Assembly (NCBI RefSeq): GCF_027158465.1
Contig: NZ_JAMKYL010000006.1
Span: forward strand, 1-64,000
DNA from: Oxalobacter paeniformigenes
GTDB taxonomy: Bacteria; Pseudomonadota; Gammaproteobacteria; Burkholderiales; Burkholderiaceae_D
DNA: 64,000 nucleotides
Reading direction: 5' to 3'
Below, piece after piece: positions 18,115 to 26,634 of the stretch. Position numbers and translations under genes: made by a program. Under the pieces are notes generated by a model. It was not told where the DNA came from. It saw only the letters and a list, made by a program, of their open reading frames with translations, and searched no databases. Positions within the stretch are counted from its first letter, which is position 1. Every line of letters begins with the position of its first letter.

Positions 18115-19830
18115 ATGCTTGCTCAACAGAAACAACAGATCACCAGTCTTTTTCAGAATGCGGTCAATACCCTGACAGAAGGAAACGACCTCGCCAAACA
18201 ACCTGTCATTTCGCTTGAAAGACCGCGTGATGCCGCCCATGGCGATGTTGCCTGCAACATCGCTATGCAACTGGCAAAACCGCTCAGGAAAAATCCGCGT
18301 GAAATCGCAAAAACCATTTTGGACAACGTTCTGACCGCATCGGACTCCCGGGAACTGATCGCCTCCGGTGAAATCGCCGGCCCCGGATTTATCAATCTCC
18401 GACTGACGCCGGCGGCCAAACAACGTGTTGTCCGTACTGTACTGGAACAAAAAGAAAAGTTCGGTTATGGCAACCGCGGAGCCGGCAAGAAAGTCATGGT
18501 CGAATTCGTCTCCGCCAATCCGACAGGTCCGCTTCATGTCGGCCATGGTCGTCAGGGGGCGCTGGGGGATGCCATCTCGGCCCTGTTCGAAACACAGGGT
18601 TATGACGTCACACGTGAGTTTTATTACAACGATGCCGGTGTACAGATCGACAATCTGACCCGTTCCGTACAGGCTCGCGCCAAAGGTCTGAAACCGGGTG
18701 ATGCCGGCTGGCCGGAAAGCGCCTACAACGGTGACTATATCGCCGATATCGCCGCGGACTTCATGGCGAAAAAAACCGTAACGGCCAGAAACTGTCCGAC
18801 CGTCACGGCATCCGGAAACGCCGACGATTTGCAATCGATCCGTGAATTTTCGGTCGCTTACCTGCGCAATGAACAGGACAACGATCTGAATGCTTTCGGA
18901 ATCCATTTCGACAACTTCTTTCTCGAATCGTCGCTTTACCGCGACGGCAAGGTTCAGGAAGCTGTCGAAGCGCTGACCCGCGAGGGAAAAACTTTCGAAA
19001 GTGACGGTGCGCTGTGGCTCAAGACTACGGAATATGGTGACGACAAGGATCGTGTCATGCGGAAAACGGATGGCACATACACCTATTTCGTTCCGGATGT
19101 CGCCTACCATATCAACAAATGGAAACGCGGTTTCGACAAGGTCATCAACGTACAGGGCAGCGACCATCACGGTACTGTCGCCCGTGTCCGGGCCGGCCTC
19201 CAGGCAGTCAATCAGGGAATTCCGGCCGGATTCCCGGACTATGTCCTGCACAAGATGGTCACCGTCATGAAAGACGGCGCCGAAGTCAAAATCTCGAAAC
19301 GTGCAGGTTCCTATGTGACCGTCAGGGATCTGATCGAGTGGTCTGGCGCGGGTGATATCGCGAAAGGTCGCGATGCGGTCCGTTTCTTTCTGATTTCAAG
19401 AAAAGCCGATACCGAATTCGTTTTCGACATCGATCTGGCACTATCGCAGTCCGATGAAAATCCGGTTTATTACGTACAGTATGCGCATGCCCGTATCTGT
19501 TCTGTCTTTGCACAATGGGGTGGCGACGAATCCGTTCTGGAAAATGTGGATCTTTCACCATTGGTTTCTTCCCATGAAAACGCACTGTTGACCAAACTGG
19601 CCGACTATCCGGACATGCTTTCCCGCGCACAGGAAGAATTGAGCCCGCATCTGATCGCCTTTTACTTGCGCGAGCTCGCCGGGGAACTGCACGGATACTA
19701 TAATGCCGAACGTTTTCTTGTCGATGACGAGCCGACAAAACTGGCACGTCTGGCTCTGCTGAAAGCGACACGGCAGGTTTTGCGTAATGGATTGGCCTTG
19801 CTGGGCGTTTCCGCTCCGGTAAAAATGTGA
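18115..19830 (+). CDS. argS: Arginyl-tRNA synthetase
   Basis: A 571-residue class I aminoacyl-tRNA synthetase charging tRNA-Arg. The HIGH-type signature reads PTGPLHVGHGRQGALGDA, preceded by the ArgS motif VEFVSANPTGP. An N-terminal additional domain occupies about 1-110, and the DALR anticodon-binding domain is at the C terminus (QYAHARICSVFAQWG onward). Length is normal. It is followed after 7 bases by the SPOR gene and then dsbA, an order common in Burkholderiales. Confidence 0.96.
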   Translation: MLAQQKQQITSLFQNAVNTLTEGNDLAKQPVISLERPRDAAHGDVACNIAMQLAKPLRKNPREIAKTILDNVLTASDSRELIASGEIAGPGFINLRLTPAAKQRVVRTVLEQKEKFGYGNRGAGKKVMVEFVSANPTGPLHVGHGRQGALGDAISALFETQGYDVTREFYYNDAGVQIDNLTRSVQARAKGLKPGDAGWPESAYNGDYIADIAADFMAKKTVTARNCPTVTASGNADDLQSIREFSVAYLRNEQDNDLNAFGIHFDNFFLESSLYRDGKVQEAVEALTREGKTFESDGALWLKTTEYGDDKDRVMRKTDGTYTYFVPDVAYHINKWKRGFDKVINVQGSDHHGTVARVRAGLQAVNQGIPAGFPDYVLHKMVTVMKDGAEVKISKRAGSYVTVRDLIEWSGAGDIAKGRDAVRFFLISRKADTEFVFDIDLALSQSDENPVYYVQYAHARICSVFAQWGGDESVLENVDLSPLVSSHENALLTKLADYPDMLSRAQEELSPHLIAFYLRELAGELHGYYNAERFLVDDEPTKLARLALLKATRQVLRNGLALLGVSAPVKM

Positions 19831-19837
19831 GTGTCAT

Positions 19838-20359
19838 ATGGCAACCCTGAAAAAACAAAAAAGCGGTACGCTTTTCGGTTTCATCGTCGGTCTGATAACC
19901 GGTCTGGTCATCGCGGTCGTTGTCGCGCTGATGGTGACGAAAACACCGATTCCTTTCGCGGCCCGCAAGGACAAGCCCGACAATGCGCCGACCCCGGCAA
20001 CGGTCACTTCCCCCGCAGCCGATCCGAACCAGTCTCTCTACGGAAAGGAAATACCGAAACCGGTTATGGCTCCGGACACGGCAACCAGTCAGCCCACCTT
20101 GCCTCAGGATTCTGTGGAAGATAAAAACATCTGCTATCTTCAGGCAGGCGCTTTCCGTAACAAAAGCGAGGCCGAGAACATGCGCGGCAATCTGGCACTG
20201 CTCGGATTTGGCTCCCATATCTCAGAAGTCACATCAGGCAACGGCAGTATCTATCGTGTACGTCTGGGGCCCTATAAAGGCAATGCCGCAGCGCTCAACG
20301 CACAAAACCGTCTGAAACAGCACGGTATCAGTACCACGGTTACCCGTTCAACAAAATAA
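19838..20359 (+). CDS. SPOR-domain membrane protein (FtsN-like organisation)
   Basis: A 173-residue protein with a short basic cytoplasmic tail, one membrane helix at about 10-32 (LFGFIVGLITGLVIAVVVAL), a Pro-rich periplasmic linker, and a C-terminal SPOR domain (about 97-170). The SPOR domain starts with ICYLQAGAFRNKSEAENMRG and ends with RVRLGPYKGN and later residues. SPOR domains bind denuded septal glycan, so a role in division or wall maintenance is likely. It sits between argS and dsbA, with 5 bases to dsbA. Confidence 0.88.
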   Translation: MATLKKQKSGTLFGFIVGLITGLVIAVVVALMVTKTPIPFAARKDKPDNAPTPATVTSPAADPNQSLYGKEIPKPVMAPDTATSQPTLPQDSVEDKNICYLQAGAFRNKSEAENMRGNLALLGFGSHISEVTSGNGSIYRVRLGPYKGNAAALNAQNRLKQHGISTTVTRSTK

Positions 20360-20364
20360 CAAAA

Positions 20365-21054
20365 ATGATGAAATCTTTCTCTCGCTGGATTGCGGTCATG
20401 CTGCTTGGCTTCATGACCTTTTCGGCTTTTGCGTCCCCATCGGCTCCCGTCAAAAACGTGGACTATCAGGTATTGTCCACTCCGCAACCTGTCGATACCG
20501 GAAACAAGGTCGAAGTCATCGAATTTTTCGGCTATTTTTGTCCGCATTGCTATGCATTCGACACATCTCTGACAAACTGGGCCAGAAAGCACAAAAAAGA
20601 TGTCGTATTCAAACGCGTCGTCGTCAAATTCAGCGAATCCATGGCTTTGCACCAGAAACTGTTTTACACGCTTTCCGCCATGGATGTGCTGACCAATGAA
20701 TTGCACCACAAGATATTCGATGCCATACAGGTTCAGCACGTTTCCCTGAGAACAGACGAGCAGATCTTCGATTTCATCGAACAAAACGGTATCGACCGCA
20801 AGAAATTCATGGATATGTACCAGTCGTTTTATGTACAGGTACTGTGCAACAAGGCTGTCGAAATGCAGTCATCCTATGAGATCGAGGGCGTTCCCATGAT
20901 CGCCATCAACGGGAAATATCTGACTTCCCCGGCCATCGTCAGTTCAGGAAACAATATGGATCTTTCCGAAGCGGAGATGCACCAGCAGACGCTGAAAGTA
21001 ATGGATGCACTTGTCCGGCAAGCCAAAAAGGAAAAGGCCGCACCACATAAATGA
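20365..21054 (+). CDS. dsbA: Periplasmic thiol:disulfide interchange protein DsbA
   Basis: A 229-residue oxidoreductase that introduces disulfide bonds into exported proteins. A signal peptide ends about residue 23 (TFSAFA). The active site is CPHC at 59-62 within FFGYFCPHCYAF, and the cis-Pro loop is EGVPMIAINGKYL. The helical insert between them has the length usual for DsbA. The family partner DsbB is not in this window. It is third in the argS-SPOR-dsbA unit. Confidence 0.95.
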   Translation: MMKSFSRWIAVMLLGFMTFSAFASPSAPVKNVDYQVLSTPQPVDTGNKVEVIEFFGYFCPHCYAFDTSLTNWARKHKKDVVFKRVVVKFSESMALHQKLFYTLSAMDVLTNELHHKIFDAIQVQHVSLRTDEQIFDFIEQNGIDRKKFMDMYQSFYVQVLCNKAVEMQSSYEIEGVPMIAINGKYLTSPAIVSSGNNMDLSEAEMHQQTLKVMDALVRQAKKEKAAPHK

Positions 21055-21099
21055 TCCCGCCTTCACAAGGTGAAAACAGTTGTGGCAAGTATGGTTTTT

Positions 21100-21127
21100 G
21101 CCCTGATACAGGGCATATTGTTTTTTT
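21100..21127 (+). terminator. Probable terminator after dsbA
   Basis: A compact six-pair hairpin (gccctg / cagggc, three-base loop) is followed, after a six-base gap, by seven T residues. The gap makes it weaker than a textbook terminator. Confidence 0.5.
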
Positions 21128-21189
21128 GATCGATAAACGATTAAACTTGTTTTTCTGAATATCAAACTACTTTTTAACGGGACAAATCG

Positions 21190-22776
21190 ATGGAAAATAC
21201 ACAAAAGAATCCTTCACAGACACTTTTCCATACACAGATTCTAGAATCCGAACTAAAGCAGTTGAACCTCGATTCCCAGAAAATCGTATTGCAGGAATGG
21301 TGCAACCGCCTTGGAGAACTTCGTCAGAAAGACCATGCATCCCAGGTTTCTGCCTTCACTTCCGAAATTCTGGAAAAACTTCTCGGTTACAGTGCATCCG
21401 GAAATACGGTAACGATCGCGCCGGATTCCACTCCCGAACCCTTCTTCGACATTCTTGCCGGGCAGTTCAAACCCGCAAATCAGCAGGCCATCGCCGCATG
21501 GAAACTGGAAACCGGAGCAGATCTTTCTTCCGAAACCGAACAGCTTTTTGAAAAGGAAGCCTGGAAATTCGGTGAACTGCAAAAAGACGGCTTCTATTTG
21601 TTGTCCGACCTGAATGAAATCCGCCTGTATCCCAGAAACCGCAAGGTAAAGGTATACGAACGCTTCGTTCTGGCGGACATGCTCGGAGACAGTGCCGCCT
21701 TTTCCCGCTTTTATCTGCTGTTGAACGCCATCAATCTGCTTTCCGGGAAAACGACCGGATGGCTGCAGGAAAGCGCACGCCGTTTTCTGGATGAAAAGCT
21801 CAAAGGCTCTTATCAAACACTCCGCGAAATGTACGGCCCGGTATACCGTGGTATCGTCACCGGACTCGATGAAGCCTTTATCGTCGACGACAAGACCAAA
21901 GAAAGTCTGGTCAAGGAAGATCCGAATTCCGCAGATATTCTGAAACCTTATGTCAGCAAGGAAGATAGGGATAAATGGACGGCTGAATCACGATCGCAGT
22001 GGCTCATCTACACCCCGCAAAATCAGTACGATATCGAAAAATATCCGGCTGTCAAAAAACATTTGCTGCCGTTCCGTGAAAAACTGGAAGCAAGACCCGG
22101 CACACAGAAATGGTTTGAATTGCAGCAGGTCAGCGAAAACCCGGAAAAAATGTTCAGCGCCAAGCTGGGATTTTCCGAACAGTCTCACAATCCGACATTC
22201 TCGATCGACAAAAACGGTGGCGCGTTCAACCATTCCGGCCTTTACACGACCGAACATGATTATTATCTTGTCGCGTTGCTCAATTCTTCCGTACTCTGGT
22301 ATCTGATCCGGAACAATTCCATCAAAAAACCTGACGGAACCTATGAATTGACGGTTTCCGGTATCGAAACGCTGCCGGTTCCCGATGCACCGGGTCTGGT
22401 TCGCGCACGTATGGGACAGCTTTCCGATTTTTGTCAGGAAGCCTCTGTTTCAAGAGACGATCTGGTCAGACATTTCCGTGGCATGACTGCCTACAATCTG
22501 CTGCCTGACGGCCTGTCATCAAAACTGACCCAGCGACTGCATAACTGGTTCGCCCATGAATTCGATGTATTCCGAAACGAAATCATCGATGCATTCAAGA
22601 CGGATATTCCGGCAGACGACCTTCAACTCTGGAACGACTATTTTTATCAGGAAAGAAACAAGGTCTTCAACATGAATGCCGATATCGCACGTGCCGAAAA
22701 GGAAATCGACCTGATCGTTTATGAATTGTTCGGCCTGAGTCCGGACGAAATTGACCTGATCGAAAGAACGGTCTGA
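21190..22776 (+). CDS. Type IIG restriction-enzyme-like protein lacking the methyltransferase core
   Basis: A 528-residue orphan. Residues about 56-185 resemble the N-terminal nuclease region of type IIG enzymes (FTSEILEKLLGY, LSDLNEIRLYP, VYERFVL, FYLLLNAINLL). The usual catalytic E-x-K is not recognisable, and the corresponding stretch reads AAWKLETGADL at 102-111. Residues about 219-372 match the TaqI-like target-recognition domain (YRGIVTGLDEAFIVDD, DILKPYVSKEDRDKW, LVALLNSSVLWYL). The C-terminal end IDLIVYELFGLSPDEIDLIE is the classical end of type IIG proteins. What should lie between, the SAM-binding and NPPY motifs of an N6-adenine methylase, is absent: only about 30 residues join the two parts. 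The frame is intact, has normal-looking codon use, a GGGAC site, and terminators on both sides. Function unknown. Confidence 0.7.
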   Translation: MENTQKNPSQTLFHTQILESELKQLNLDSQKIVLQEWCNRLGELRQKDHASQVSAFTSEILEKLLGYSASGNTVTIAPDSTPEPFFDILAGQFKPANQQAIAAWKLETGADLSSETEQLFEKEAWKFGELQKDGFYLLSDLNEIRLYPRNRKVKVYERFVLADMLGDSAAFSRFYLLLNAINLLSGKTTGWLQESARRFLDEKLKGSYQTLREMYGPVYRGIVTGLDEAFIVDDKTKESLVKEDPNSADILKPYVSKEDRDKWTAESRSQWLIYTPQNQYDIEKYPAVKKHLLPFREKLEARPGTQKWFELQQVSENPEKMFSAKLGFSEQSHNPTFSIDKNGGAFNHSGLYTTEHDYYLVALLNSSVLWYLIRNNSIKKPDGTYELTVSGIETLPVPDAPGLVRARMGQLSDFCQEASVSRDDLVRHFRGMTAYNLLPDGLSSKLTQRLHNWFAHEFDVFRNEIIDAFKTDIPADDLQLWNDYFYQERNKVFNMNADIARAEKEIDLIVYELFGLSPDEIDLIERTV

Positions 22777-22795
22777 TTCATTCCATCCCCTTTGG

Positions 22796-22831
22796 AAAAG
22801 CGGGAATGATTACGTCATTCCCGCTTTTTTT
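22796..22831. terminator. Bidirectional terminator overlapping the 3' end of lipA
   Basis: A thirteen-pair stem (aagcgggaatga / tcattcccgctt plus flanking A-T pairs) has a five-base loop. A T run on the plus strand serves the type IIG-like gene; an A run on the left gives a T tract for the minus strand, serving lipA. The lipA stop codon lies in the loop, and one arm encodes its last residues (AKKAGMT). Confidence 0.8.
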
Positions 22832-23778
22832 GCCTGTACGTCTGCATGATAGCTTGACCGTACCAATGGACCGACCGCTGCATGGGCAAACCCCATCTGA
22901 CCGGCAAGCCGTTCGAATCTGGCGAACGTTTCCGGACTGACATATCTCAGAACCGGCAAATGATTGGAAGAGGGCATCAGATATTGGCCGATAGTCAACA
23001 TGGAAACGTGATGCGCTCTCAGATCGGACATCACCTGGATAATTTCCTCATCCGTTTCTCCCAGTCCGACCATCAATCCAGATTTTGTCGGAATATGCGG
23101 ACACCGTTCTCCGAAGGCCCGCAGCAACGCCAGCGACGACAGATAATCAGCGCCAGGTCTTGCCTGAAGATACAGGCGCGGTACTGTTTCAAGATTGTGA
23201 TTGAAAATATCGGGAGGATATGCACACAACACATCCAGTGCCCGCTCCATCCGTCCCTTGAAATCCGGCGTCAGTATCTCGATTTTCGTTTCCGGAGATG
23301 CAGCCCTGATTGCCTTGAGACAGGCGACGAAATGTGCGGCACCGCCATCCTTGAGATCGTCACGATTGACTGAAGTCAGCACGACATAGGACAATCCCAG
23401 CAGGGCTATCGTATCAGCGAGCTGTTCCGGTTCGCCGGCATCAAGCGGATCCGGCAAACCATGCGCCACATCGCAAAACGGACAACGGCGAGTACATTTG
23501 TCCCCCATGATCATAAAAGCCGCCGTTCCGCTTCCGTAACATTCCCCGCGATTCGGACAACTGGCTTCGTCGCAGACTGTCACCAGTTTGTGCGACGCGA
23601 TCAGGTTTTTCACTTCATAAAAATGTGAACGATATGTCCCGGCTTTCACTCTGATCCATGGCGGCTTCGGCAATTTTTCCGCCGGTTGTATTCTGATGGG
23701 GATTCTCGATGTTTTCAGGGCGCCTTTCTGCTTTTGCGAAAGAAGCGCCTTTCTTGTCTTGCCCGTATCATCGGCCAT
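22810..23778 (-). CDS. lipA: Lipoyl synthase LipA
   Basis: A radical-SAM enzyme, here 322 residues, that inserts two sulfurs into protein-bound octanoyl groups. Both iron-sulfur sites are complete: auxiliary cluster C69, C74, C80 (CDEASCPNRGEC) and radical SAM cluster C95, C99, C102 (CTRRCPFC). The C-terminal VRSSYHADV supplies the conserved serine. The ATG at 23778 is preferred because GGAG lies 7 bases upstream; an alternative ATG at 23796 has a weaker site. Either start overlaps the end of lipB (11 or 29 bases), indicating coupled translation. Confidence 0.95.
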   Translation of the reverse strand: MADDTGKTRKALLSQKQKGALKTSRIPIRIQPAEKLPKPPWIRVKAGTYRSHFYEVKNLIASHKLVTVCDEASCPNRGECYGSGTAAFMIMGDKCTRRCPFCDVAHGLPDPLDAGEPEQLADTIALLGLSYVVLTSVNRDDLKDGGAAHFVACLKAIRAASPETKIEILTPDFKGRMERALDVLCAYPPDIFNHNLETVPRLYLQARPGADYLSSLALLRAFGERCPHIPTKSGLMVGLGETDEEIIQVMSDLRAHHVSMLTIGQYLMPSSNHLPVLRYVSPETFARFERLAGQMGFAHAAVGPLVRSSYHADVQAKKAGMT

Positions 23779-24472
23779 TTCCAGTCTCCATGACATCTGC
23801 CATGTCCAGCCTGCATTCCAGTTCGGAAGACAGACATGCCAGTACCGTTTGCATCACCTCATCCTTCCGGCCGGAAAACCCGACGGACCGCATATCGGTA
23901 ACGGCCAATCCACGGTAGCCACACGGATCGATCCATTTGAACGGCTCCAGATCCATGGCGACGTTCAGCGAAAAACCGTGGTACATACAACCATTGCTCC
24001 TGATCTTCAAACCCAGTGCAGCGATCTTGGCTCCTTGCCAGCCTGCATACATGGGTCGAGCTGGAATATAAATACCGGGTGCTCCCTTGCGACGTTCACC
24101 ATCGATACGAAAAACGGATAATGCACGGATGATCGTTTCTTCTATCCGGTACACAAGTTCGCGCACATACAGCTTCCGGAACCGGCGTTTCAGATCGATC
24201 AGCAAATAGACGACCAGCTGCCCTGGCCCATGATAGGTCACTTCTCCGCCGCGATCCGTTTCGTATACAGAAATCCCGTGTGCATCCAGAATATGGGTAC
24301 GCGAGGCTGCCTGTCCCAGCGTAAAAACCGGGTCATGCTCGACTACCCAGATCTCATCCGGTGTCGAGGCATTTCTCATGCGGGTGAATTCGGTCATTTT
24401 CCGGAAAACAGGTGCGTAGGACACCCGTCCGAGCTGACGTACAATGATTGTTTCAGTACTCATCGCTGGCAA
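23768..24472 (-). CDS. lipB: Lipoyl(octanoyl) transferase LipB
   Basis: Transfers octanoate from acyl carrier protein to lipoyl-dependent enzymes, giving the substrate of LipA. Motifs: RGGEVTYHGPGQLVVYLL, the catalytic lysine in GAKIAALGLKIRSNG, and the catalytic cysteine in WIDPCGYRGLAVTDM. As drawn, the start is a TTG with GGAG 8 bases upstream (234 residues). An ATG three codons later, at 24463, is an alternative with poorer spacing. It lies 24 bases after the ybeD-like gene in a dacA-ybeD-lipB-lipA order shared with E. coli. Confidence 0.94.
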   Translation of the reverse strand: MPAMSTETIIVRQLGRVSYAPVFRKMTEFTRMRNASTPDEIWVVEHDPVFTLGQAASRTHILDAHGISVYETDRGGEVTYHGPGQLVVYLLIDLKRRFRKLYVRELVYRIEETIIRALSVFRIDGERRKGAPGIYIPARPMYAGWQGAKIAALGLKIRSNGCMYHGFSLNVAMDLEPFKWIDPCGYRGLAVTDMRSVGFSGRKDEVMQTVLACLSSELECRLDMADVMETGNGR

Positions 24473-24496
24473 TACACCGGCTCCGGAATCACTTGA

Positions 24497-24772
24497 CTAC
24501 AAGACAACCCGAACCATCGGATGAGAGGACAAGTCACGGTACAGATTGTCCAGCTGTTCGCGGCTTGTTGCACGCACTACGGCCGTCAGGCTCAGATAAT
24601 TCCCTTTGGAAGAAAGACGCATATCCAAAGACGCGGCATCGAACAAGGGATCATGCACACGGATCACTTCGACAATGGTACCGGCAAACTCATCTTTTCT
24701 TTCCCCCATGATCTTGATGGGAAAATCGCAAGGATATTCGATCGGATCTTCATTTCCAAGAAAACAACTCAT
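24497..24772 (-). CDS. ybeD: YbeD / DUF493 family protein
   Basis: A 91-residue ferredoxin-like (ACT-type) small protein of the DUF493 family. Features: YPCDFPIKIMGERKDEF near the start, SSKGNYLSLTAVVRATS in the middle, and the closing LDNLYRDLSSHPMVRVVL. It sits between the dacA homologue and lipB as in E. coli and many beta- and gammaproteobacteria. The fold suggests a regulatory or ligand-binding role; the function is not settled. Confidence 0.92.
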   Translation of the reverse strand: MSCFLGNEDPIEYPCDFPIKIMGERKDEFAGTIVEVIRVHDPLFDAASLDMRLSSKGNYLSLTAVVRATSREQLDNLYRDLSSHPMVRVVL

Positions 24773-24790
24773 CGCGAGCTCCTATTTCCT

Positions 24791-25936
24791 TCATTTGAAC
24801 CACAGGCAGATAGTATCCCACAATCGCCCGAGAAAGCTGGCGACATTGATTTGTTCCAGCGCAACAACCGGCAATTCGGCGATGACGTTGTCATCGATCA
24901 TGATTTTCAGTGTACCGATCTGTGTCCCTTCGTCGATCGGTGCGATCAACGGATCCTGTCTGACAAGAATCGAACGCAACCTGGACGCTTTTCCCTTCGG
25001 AACGGAAATATATGTATCTTCCTCGAAACCGATATCCACTTCGCCGGATGATCCTTTCCAGACTACGGGTGATGAAACGACTTGTCCCTTTTTGAACAGG
25101 CGGATCATATCGAAGTCCTGAAACCCCGAATTGAGTAATTTCAGCCCTTCCTGTGCGCAAACCTGATCGGATGACAGTCCCGTTACGATCGCAAGCATCC
25201 GGCGCTCACCCGATACGCTCTGGCGTTTTGCGGAAGCCACCAGTGTATGTCCCTTACCGGCACTGTTTGTCGCCATCAGGCCATCGACAGCCGCATCCAG
25301 CCATAACAGACGATTGGGATTGCGCATCCTGATCCGGTTATGGGTTATCTCACGTATTGAAAAATAATCGTAATAAGCCTGATAATTCCGGATGATATAC
25401 ATGGACAAAACCGCCAGATCGGCTGGTGTGGAATATCCTTGCTTTACGGAAGCGCCATAGGGATGCACGAACTGCGTCGACTTCATACCGATTCGGCTGG
25501 CTTCATGGTTCATCAATTCGACAAACTTCCGCTCATCTCCGGAAACTGTCAACGCCAATGCCAGCGCGGCATCGTCTGCTCCATGAACCAGCAAGCCTTG
25601 CAACAAGTCCTGTACGGTAACCGACTGGCCTGGCTGCAAAAACATGCTGGCACTGCCCGATCCAGGATGCAAGGCTGTTTCGGATATCACCACTTCCTGA
25701 TCCAACTCCGTTTTTCCATCTTTGAGTGCGTCGAAAACCAGGCAGGCCGTCATGAGCTTCGATGCGGTTCCCGAAGCCATTTTCCTATCGGCTCCTCTGG
25801 AAGCCAGTATCTGGTTGCTGACAGTATCCATCAGCAACCAGGCTTTCGCCGTCATTTTCGGCACTGCCAGAGAATATGCCGGATATACCAGCATGGCGAA
25901 AAACAGTATGCAAAGCTGCCAGAGACTTTTTCTCAT
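24791..25936 (-). CDS. PBP5/DacA-family protein with all three catalytic motifs altered (probable pseudoenzyme)
   Basis: A 381-residue protein with a signal peptide (about 1-24, YSLA), a peptidase S11 domain, a C-terminal beta-rich domain, and the amphipathic membrane anchor FLGRLWDTICLWFK. It aligns with DacA along its full length and sits in the dacA position before ybeD-lipB-lipA. Yet the penicillin-binding motifs are changed: S-x-x-K reads T57-A-S-K60, S-x-N reads H118-G-A120, and K-T-G reads M221-A-T223 (in VDGLMATNSAGKGHTLVASA). The rest of the fold, including PGSGSASMFLQPGQ and NRLLWLDAAVDGL, is preserved. DD-carboxypeptidase activity is therefore doubtful; a structural or binding role is inferred. 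Confidence 0.88.
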   Translation of the reverse strand: MRKSLWQLCILFFAMLVYPAYSLAVPKMTAKAWLLMDTVSNQILASRGADRKMASGTASKLMTACLVFDALKDGKTELDQEVVISETALHPGSGSASMFLQPGQSVTVQDLLQGLLVHGADDAALALALTVSGDERKFVELMNHEASRIGMKSTQFVHPYGASVKQGYSTPADLAVLSMYIIRNYQAYYDYFSIREITHNRIRMRNPNRLLWLDAAVDGLMATNSAGKGHTLVASAKRQSVSGERRMLAIVTGLSSDQVCAQEGLKLLNSGFQDFDMIRLFKKGQVVSSPVVWKGSSGEVDIGFEEDTYISVPKGKASRLRSILVRQDPLIAPIDEGTQIGTLKIMIDDNVIAELPVVALEQINVASFLGRLWDTICLWFK

Positions 25937-25972
25937 AGGAATGTGATTCGGGACTGCTAACGCACGCTACGC

Positions 25973-26596
25973 TCAAGCGCGGAAAAAAGCCGTGATGATA
26001 TTGCGGATATGATGCAATTTGTGATTGAACAGGTGATCGGCTCCGGCGACAACCGTCACCGGCAAATCCTGTGGACGGGCCCAGTCAAAAACATCCGTCA
26101 GTGGGACGACATCATCCAGTTCTCCATGAATCAGCACCGTATTCCCCGGTACTTTTTCTACTGCCCATTTTCCGGCAGTCGCGCTGACGAATACCATTCT
26201 TTCCGGCTGAAGCCCTTTTGAGGCAAGGTGTTGCTGCAGCCTGGACTGGACATAGGTTCCGAACGAAAACCCTCCCAAAACGAACGGCAGGCCGGGATAC
26301 AGTTTCCTCATATGATCCAGAAGCACTGCCATATCGTCTGTTTCGCCGTTTCCGTAATCGTGCATCCCTCCGGAACGGCCGACACCCCGGAAATTCATTC
26401 TTGCGGCAGCATAGCCAAGACCAACAAAAGAACGCGCCATCATCTGGACTACCTTGTTGTTCATGGTACCGCCATAAAGCGGATGTGGATGGGCAAGCAG
26501 GGCGATACCGGCAGGTTCGGTTCCGGGCAAATCCAGCGCACACTCAAGATTTCCGGCTTCTCCGGTCAGAAAAAACTGTTTCGTATCAGCATTCAT
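25973..26596 (-). CDS. Alpha/beta hydrolase (COG2945-like)
   Basis: A 207-residue single-domain alpha/beta hydrolase. The oxyanion region reads LLAHPHPLYGGTMNNKVV; the nucleophile elbow is GFSFGTYV, the acid lies in HGELDDVVPL and the histidine in GADHLFNHKL. The motif RMNFRGVGRSGG is typical of this small COG2945-like family, whose substrates are mostly unknown. It is in line with the dacA homologue (36 bases downstream) and the Mla-type genes upstream, so it may be part of one long transcript. Confidence 0.87.
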   Translation of the reverse strand: MNADTKQFFLTGEAGNLECALDLPGTEPAGIALLAHPHPLYGGTMNNKVVQMMARSFVGLGYAAARMNFRGVGRSGGMHDYGNGETDDMAVLLDHMRKLYPGLPFVLGGFSFGTYVQSRLQQHLASKGLQPERMVFVSATAGKWAVEKVPGNTVLIHGELDDVVPLTDVFDWARPQDLPVTVVAGADHLFNHKLHHIRNIITAFFRA

Positions 26597-26634
26597 TCCT
26601 GTCTCCCGTCATCATCGCCATCCGGCCCGGCATA

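Noticed and set aside
19322..20218. 298-codon minus-strand frame across the argS end and the SPOR gene
   Set aside because: It crosses two well-supported plus-strand genes and shows no domain, signal or binding site.
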